The translations under genes were made by a program, and so were the position numbers. From Eunapius fragilis (taxonomy: Eukaryota > Porifera > Demospongiae > Spongillida > Spongillidae), in NCBI GenBank assembly GCA_963681505.1, contig OY811983.1:6569001-6633000 (forward strand): a DNA stretch of 64,000 bases. The letters run 5' to 3'. The notes below the pieces were generated by a model. It made no database searches, was not told the DNA's origin, and saw only the letters and a list, made by a program, of their open reading frames with translations. Below, one piece after another: positions 59,037 to 64,000 of the stretch; the stretch's first letter is position 1; every line of letters starts with the position of its first letter.

Positions 59037-59710
59037 ACAGTCTCTTTCCAGGAGAGAACTTGGGACACCAGATTTGCAAGAAGCATACATTTCTCAATGT
59101 TGATGTCACCATTTTCCAGCCTACATACAGGGGAGGAGACATAGATTTGCAGTCATGTGTCATTTCACACTAGCACCTGTCCACATGGCACACTAGCACC
59201 TGTCCACATGGCACACTAGCACCTGTCCACATGGCACACTAGCACCTGTCCACATGGCACACTAGCACCTGCCCATATGGCACACTAGCACCTGCCCACA
59301 TTTCACACTAGCACCTGTCCACCCAGCTCACACCTGGTTTTGTTGGCCTCATGTGTGAAGTAGATGTCCTTGACCAGAAGGCCTAAGAATGGTACAACAC
59401 AGCTGTTCTGTGTGCTTTGTTTCGCCACCTGTGTGGCACCTCGAAGCTCTTCCCTGTATGTTGCATAGTTGCCAAGGGGATCAGCCAAATGCTGATATTA
59501 AAGGGGCGGAGCTTGTGTTAGTATTATTGTGCAATAGCTTCTATTCACCCACCTCAAGTTCTTGTAGTTTCTCATCTATTGCTCTTGTCCTCTGAAGAAG
59601 AACAGTACTTATGGAGCACTGTTAACCATTAGTTGGAACATACCGCCTTCTTTAACCTGTTCACTGGGCTCATGAACAGTCCAGCTGGAGCATGTGTGTG
59701 TGGGTGTGGG

Positions 59711-59750
<40 letters not shown>

Positions 59751-60605
59751 GGTTAATTGTACTGACCCATGGGTGTGTGTAATATGGTGGCCATGTCTTA
59801 CCTGTGATTGCCATGCAGGAGTTAAAGTTGTGCAGTTTGCGACACTCAAAAGCAACATCGATAATGAACTCCAGTACTTTAGCTCTGTCTCTCTTCTTAT
59901 CAGACTGTGGAGCAGTGTGTGTGTGTGTGTGTGTGTGTGCATGTGTAGGTAATAAATTTGTATGTGAGTGAGCTCTTCTTGCTTACCACACATATCTCAG
60001 TGGCCATAAGGTAGCTGAGTCTGTTGAACCATTCGACATATGCCTCTAAGTTAGATGTCTTCTTCATGTCCCGATAGAGAGGCTGGGGGGGGGGGGGGGA
60101 GATGGCTGAATGAATAGACTGGGGAGGAGGTAGTACAGTGGACACACGTGCAGCATTATGTCAACTTTCAAAAGTCACATAGTTTGAAACAGAAAACCAA
60201 GGTGGAATAGGAGACTTTAGAAGTCTGTGTTCCATTACTTTTACTACACACCACACATCCACTCTCTGAGTATATACTCCTGATCTCCTACATGTAGAAG
60301 AGGGTGGCTCATTAATATTCATAAGTTGCGTGATCACCACTAATCCAGGGGCGGATCCAGGATTTTTGAAAGGGGGGGGGGGGGGCTTATTATAAAAAAG
60401 TTGTATTCTAAATCTGTGCATGGGGCACTAATTAAATACCATTTCGGTTCAAGTAGGAACGATGCTTCACTTTGTGCGCATAAGTTAATACAGGTATAGC
60501 ATTATAAAAATACATGCAGTGCAGTGAGCGCGTATATACATGTAGTTAATTAGTCGTAATTATTTTCGTTACTTATCCGAAAGGGGGGGGCTACAGCCCC
60601 CATAG

Positions 60606-60636
<31 letters not shown>

Positions 60637-62727
60637 ACCCTGAATCCGCCTCTTTAATCATAGGTTTATAACAATGGAATTAAATTTTAAAAAGTGGCCA
60701 CACCTGCTCCTGTACTCAGTATACTAAGTACATACCTCAGTATACTCATTACCTCTTTCTCTTCAGTGCTCTTCACAAAGGTCTGTATAAATTCCTCAGG
60801 TCCAATGTTGTTAAGCCTCTCCAGTTCTATGTGTGTGAGTTGCTGTGCTATTCTAGCAGGGCTGTCGCACACGCATAGTATGTTGACCTGTTGGGGAGAA
60901 ACCATGTCCAACTTTGTTACTGGCGAAGCAGGCACCGGTCTAAACCTCAGTCTTTGGGTCAATCAGCCTCTCCATCGTAACAATATTCAGTTGTGAAAGT
61001 ATGCGTTCATATTTATCCAAAGTGCTTAGTTTCTTAAACAGATTAGCCTGTAAATGTCCCACTAGCTTCCGCATGTCCTGGTGGAAGGAGGGAGGGAGAA
61101 GGGGAGGGTCCAAGGAATGGCATTATAAGGATCAGTAGGGAGGTGGTAGGGTCAAAGGTGGGCCTCACCACTTACAGGGGACAGTGTTGCGCTGCCCTGG
61201 GTCAGCTCCTTAAAGCTGACCATCATCCTCTCGTCCCTGAAGTCATAAGGGAAGGTGTCCACCCACTCACTGAGTAGTTGGAGGTATTTAGGGGCGGGGT
61301 CTGCAGACTGACGAATATTGCCATAATACCTGAAACATGGTTGTCATGCCTACGTACCTCAGGGTCCCTTGTTCGAAGTTGAAAGCCCTAAACGTTGCAA
61401 GTGATAAACATGTACAAAGTACGTGCGCACCTTCACACACCCTTACACATACCCTCACACATTCATTTACCCTCACACCATACACACCTTCACACACCAC
61501 ACCTTCATACACACCCTCACCTTCACATACACACCATACCTTCACAAATAACATACTCCACACACCCTCACTCTGTACACATCCTCACATTACACCTTCA
61601 TACACATCCACACACCACACCCTCACCACATCTTCAGACACACATCACACCGCACTTCACATCCTCATACCACACCTTCACACACACCCTCATACCACAC
61701 CTTCACACATACCCTCATACCACACCTTCACACACACTCACACCACACTCTGTGTACCTTTAAAACTTTGGCCAATAGTTCATAAGGTTTCATAAACAGC
61801 CGGCAACAGAGTACAAAGGCAAACACAAATGAGCTCTTTGGGGGTTAAAGGCACAATACTGGCTACTATTCTCAGACAAGATGTCCCTACATACCTCAGG
61901 GTTGTAAGATTCATTTGGGAGAAGGTGTTCCACAAGCGCATCAAGAGACCCACCCACAAGGACCCCACCTTTTTGCACTAGCTCTCCTGAAAGCCCTAGC
62001 TTAAGGGGGGAAGGTGGGGGCGTGGCGTCCTGTGTCGGCTCATCAGTGCCTTTTGGTGAAAGGGTGGGGTCATGCAATATATGAAGTACTGCTCTATATA
62101 AACTTACTGTCTGGTCTGATCGCTAGTGCAGCGAACACGGTAGGCTGCATCAGAGTACCCACGTTGGTATGAAATGGACGGGGGGAAAATCGTGAGGGAA
62201 CTTACTCTTTGCTTTGCCGTGTTCCTTAGCCCAATGGCGGGAAGGCTGCGGGAAGCCCGAAGGGGGCGGGGTCCGCTGCTGGCTAGGCTGACGCTAGCAA
62301 CAGCCTGCAGTTCTTTCTGGAGCCGTTGGTGCTGCATCTTGATGCGGCTTAGGTAAGAACAAGAGGAGGGTAAAAGATCGGGGGGGGGGGGGGGGGGGGG
62401 GGGGCGTGGCTCACCGGCAGTTGTTCTCCTGTATTTCGAGTTCCTTGGCCTAATACGCCGGGGAAGCAATGAGGCGTGCGTGTGCTAGCTTAAGCCGACA
62501 GCTGGTACCGTGCATGGCCTACCCGCGCCGAGTTGTTGACGACATCGCTGTGTTTGTTGATCCCTATGTCTTTGGTGAGCACGAGCAGCTTCCGTTCTTC
62601 GGCTTCAAGAAGTCGCTCCGTCACCTAAAAACGTGCACGCAGGATGACGCGATGCAGCTGCGTACACACACATACACACACCGCCCACCTCCAACTGAAT
62701 ACTAATTAAGTCTCTCCCTCTGTTCAT
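58777..62727 (-). CDS. RASGEF1: RASGEF1-family Ras/Rap guanine exchange factor
   Basis: Multi-exon GEF. RasGEF-N: GGSLDALVEHLLPNESYNPE (~61955), AFNFEQGTLR (~61390), YLQLLSEWVDTFPYDFRDER (~61290-61225), DMRKLVGHLQANLFKKLST. Catalytic RasGEF: VNILCVCDSPARIAQQLTHI and ELERLNNIGPEEFIQTFVKS (~60900-60750), MKKTSNLEAYVEWFNRLSYL (~60065), YATYREELRGATQVAKQS (~59460), PFLGLLVKDIYFTHEANKTR, LENGDINIEKCMLLANLVSQ (~59120), PFPREQEMLNYLMTIPVLTD and a last exon LQLASYELESPANDGEKRRY. All match vertebrate RASGEF1A-C, which act on Rap2/Ras. The 5' end is uncertain: exons up to 62727 (MNRGRDLISIQLE, then VTERLLEAEERKLLVLTKD, RIKMQHQRLQKELQ) give a coiled-coil extension absent from vertebrate RASGEF1. It could instead be a separate small gene. 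Confidence 0.85.
59163..59335. repeat. Minisatellite, 23-bp CACACTAGCACCTGTCCACA
   Basis: Seven copies with small variants in a RASGEF1 intron. Confidence 0.95.
60346..60654. mobile_element. hAT-like MITE, GGGGCGGATCCAGG ends
   Basis: Left end CAGGGGCGGATCCAGGATTT; the right end read on the other strand is AGAGGCGGATTCAGGGTGGG. Long G-run next to the left end (~60372-60386) and C-run next to the right end (~60605-60636) pair with each other. Flanking TAATC occurs on both sides. GGGGCGGATCCAGG-type ends recur in many animal genomes as nonautonomous elements. Lies in a RASGEF1 intron. Confidence 0.65.
61430..61755. repeat. CACACC(T)TCA minisatellite, RASGEF1 intron
   Basis: Degenerate units such as CACACCTTCACACACACCCT, about 20 copies. 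Plus-strand open frames are Thr/His/Pro-rich artefacts. Confidence 0.9.
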
Positions 62728-62785
62728 GCTCGCCTGTCCGTCATAACAGCCACGCCCACTACACGTACCGACGAAAGCAGTAACC

Positions 62786-63582
62786 ATGGCTACCGCGTAC
62801 CACCTCGAAGCTTTGAGAAAGCAACGCGTGCTGGACAGAGCGTATGGGGCATCACAAAAACTGGTGGGTACATTGTGTTTCTAACAACGGAGGTACCTTA
62901 ATACTTGCATTTCACGACAGCAGCTGACTAACTCTGGAGCGCCTTCGAGGATAGAGAGGATAGGAACACCATGCTCAACCGGCCATCAGGAGTTAATTTA
63001 CCCGCAAGAAGAAAGCAGGCCAGCAGAGCAGGAGGGATCAAGACCACCGTCGGGTCTCAGATCCAGACCACAATCGGCCCAGGGAAGAGTATCCACCACA
63101 TCCCAACCGCACGTCACCAACGAAGGAGTGGCTCCCGATCCCTCACTTGGTGCTAACGAGGCAGCCGTGTCGGTCCCAGCTGTTGTAGAACGCAAGATGT
63201 CCAGACCTTCAAGTGCCTATAGTCAAGCTGACTCCCTTGGCAGACGTCCGCTTAGCCCAGACGTTCCTCATACCGAGCGCCAGGAAATGGTACGTGTGAA
63301 CTCGCATATCTCCCCTAGTCCTCACTGACGCATATTCCAGACTCCGCGCTCCGTCTGCAACTCTACTCACAGTTCTCGAGCAGAATCCAGGATGGAAGCC
63401 ATACGACGGGATTTGATGAAGTTAGTGTTGCTTATAATTAGCACTTAACAAATCCCCTCCCCTTCCCCTTCCCCCCCTTCAGACAGGAGAAAATCCTTCA
63501 TAATAACAACCTTGTAATGGGACCTGTCTCAGTGGAGCAAGAGATCTCTGACAAAGCAACCCCGAACAAGACACGACGCTGA
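62786..63582 (+). CDS. Unassigned protein with RPxSA-type motifs
   Basis: Four exons with consistent phases: 62786-62863, 62921-63289, 63341-63420, 63483-63582, about 208 aa. Starts MATAYHLEALRKQRVLDRAY (helical, basic). The central exon is disordered and Arg/Pro/Ser-rich with repeated motifs (SRPPSGLRSRPQSAQGR, SRPSSAYSQAD, GRRPLSPDVP). The end is RMEAIRRDLMKQEKILHNNN then VEQEISDKATPNKTRR. I do not recognise the family. RPxSA-like motifs are seen in some microtubule/cilium proteins, but this is only suggestive. A splice near 63587 into sequence after the TG array (63662 onward) could extend it. Start codon is 58 bp from the proposed RASGEF1-side start on the other strand. Confidence 0.6.
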
Positions 63583-63586
63583 TTAC

Positions 63587-63589
<3 letters not shown>

Positions 63590-63652
<63 letters not shown>
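63590..63652. repeat. (TG)n microsatellite
   Basis: Pure TG run directly after the stop of the unassigned gene. Confidence 0.95.
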
Positions 63653-63653
<1 letters not shown>

Positions 63654-63926
63654 CGCTTGTAGGCATGATGTACAGCTGATTGGCCATTATAATAGTGATC
63701 AGTTAGCGGTGCGCATGCAAGGGGCCGAGGCTGCGCGGGAAATCAGTATGGATATGCGAGAGCGAGGGGGTATTTGCTAGGAGGCTTGCAACAGAATGCT
63801 TAAACTGGCCTGAAATGAAAGTAAATACAATTATTTTTTTAACAGAAATAAATTATATAAGTTAAAGATTGCCAAGCTAGCGAAAGTAAATATCTACAGC
63901 AAGTGATTTATAGGGATCGCACTCAC

Positions 63927-64000
63927 ATGACATACGGGTCAGCAAAATCAAACTTCTGGGGTTGTAATGGGATCTTGGCAGCGAAAAGATAACCCGTTTG
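63927..64000 (-). CDS. Possible exon of a minus-strand gene at the edge
   Basis: Minus strand reads GYLFAAKIPLQPQKFDFADP then YVM/H up to a good donor (GTGAGT at 63921-63926). A single exon cut by the window edge; product unknown. It would be convergent with the unassigned gene. Confidence 0.35.

Noticed and set aside
62469..62705. 78-aa plus-strand frame (VDDIAVFVDPYVFGEHEQLP)
   Set aside because: Antisense to the spliced coiled-coil exons on the minus strand; it has no consistent exon partners.

Overview
This is a gene-dense nuclear segment of an animal genome, with about 25 protein-coding genes and one tRNA gene in 64 kb. Spliceosomal introns are everywhere (mostly GT-AG, two GC-AG), many only 33-100 nt. 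Several genes are animal or holozoan in character (RASGEF1, DAXX, RAD51AP1, TSC1, SCYL3, WDR47, XPR1, CIMIP2). Tiny introns, very short intergenic gaps and abundant minisatellites suggest an early-branching invertebrate such as a sponge. That assignment is an inference, not proven by the sequence.

Layout. 0-10 kb: 3' part of TSC1 (+), a CIMIP2/FAM166 ciliary protein (+), ER mannosidase MAN1B1 (+), TRMT10 (-), TRAPPC1 (-), RPL5 (+). 10-20 kb: phosphate exporter XPR1 (-), a short DAXX (+), RAD51AP1 (+), WDR47 (-), STX6 (+), CDK1 (+). 20-33 kb: an unassigned 957-aa coiled-coil gene (+) whose introns carry minisatellites, a tRNA-Asp gene and foldback elements, then a calcineurin-like phosphatase with its own C-terminal EF hand (-). 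33-41.6 kb: repeat-rich accessory stretch with a tiny hAT-like MITE, three large minisatellites and two tandem GSTK1 genes. 41.6-52 kb: pseudokinase SCYL3 (+), NUDT21 (-), NDUFA9 (+), an orphan CARD-like protein (-), a divergent SKP1 (-). 52-64 kb: TTI1 (-), RASGEF1 (-), an unassigned gene (+) and the edge of another gene.

Organisation. Many neighbours are divergent with start codons 58-390 bp apart (RASGEF1/unknown, NUDT21/NDUFA9, XPR1/DAXX, TRAPPC1/RPL5, WDR47/STX6), so shared promoters are likely. Perfect or near-perfect NRF1-type palindromes lie at four promoters. Convergent pairs are as close as 27 bp (NDUFA9/CARD gene), so their 3' ends must overlap. The genes are mostly unrelated housekeeping functions. 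They do not form an operon or a recognisable defence system.

Most notable: a PSTAVRE rather than PSTAIRE CDK1; the phosphatase-EF-hand fusion; the CARD-repeat orphan; a GSTK tandem pair whose 3' halves, introns included, have been homogenised; a DAXX without its N-terminal domain; and a SKP1 without the usual C-terminal tail.
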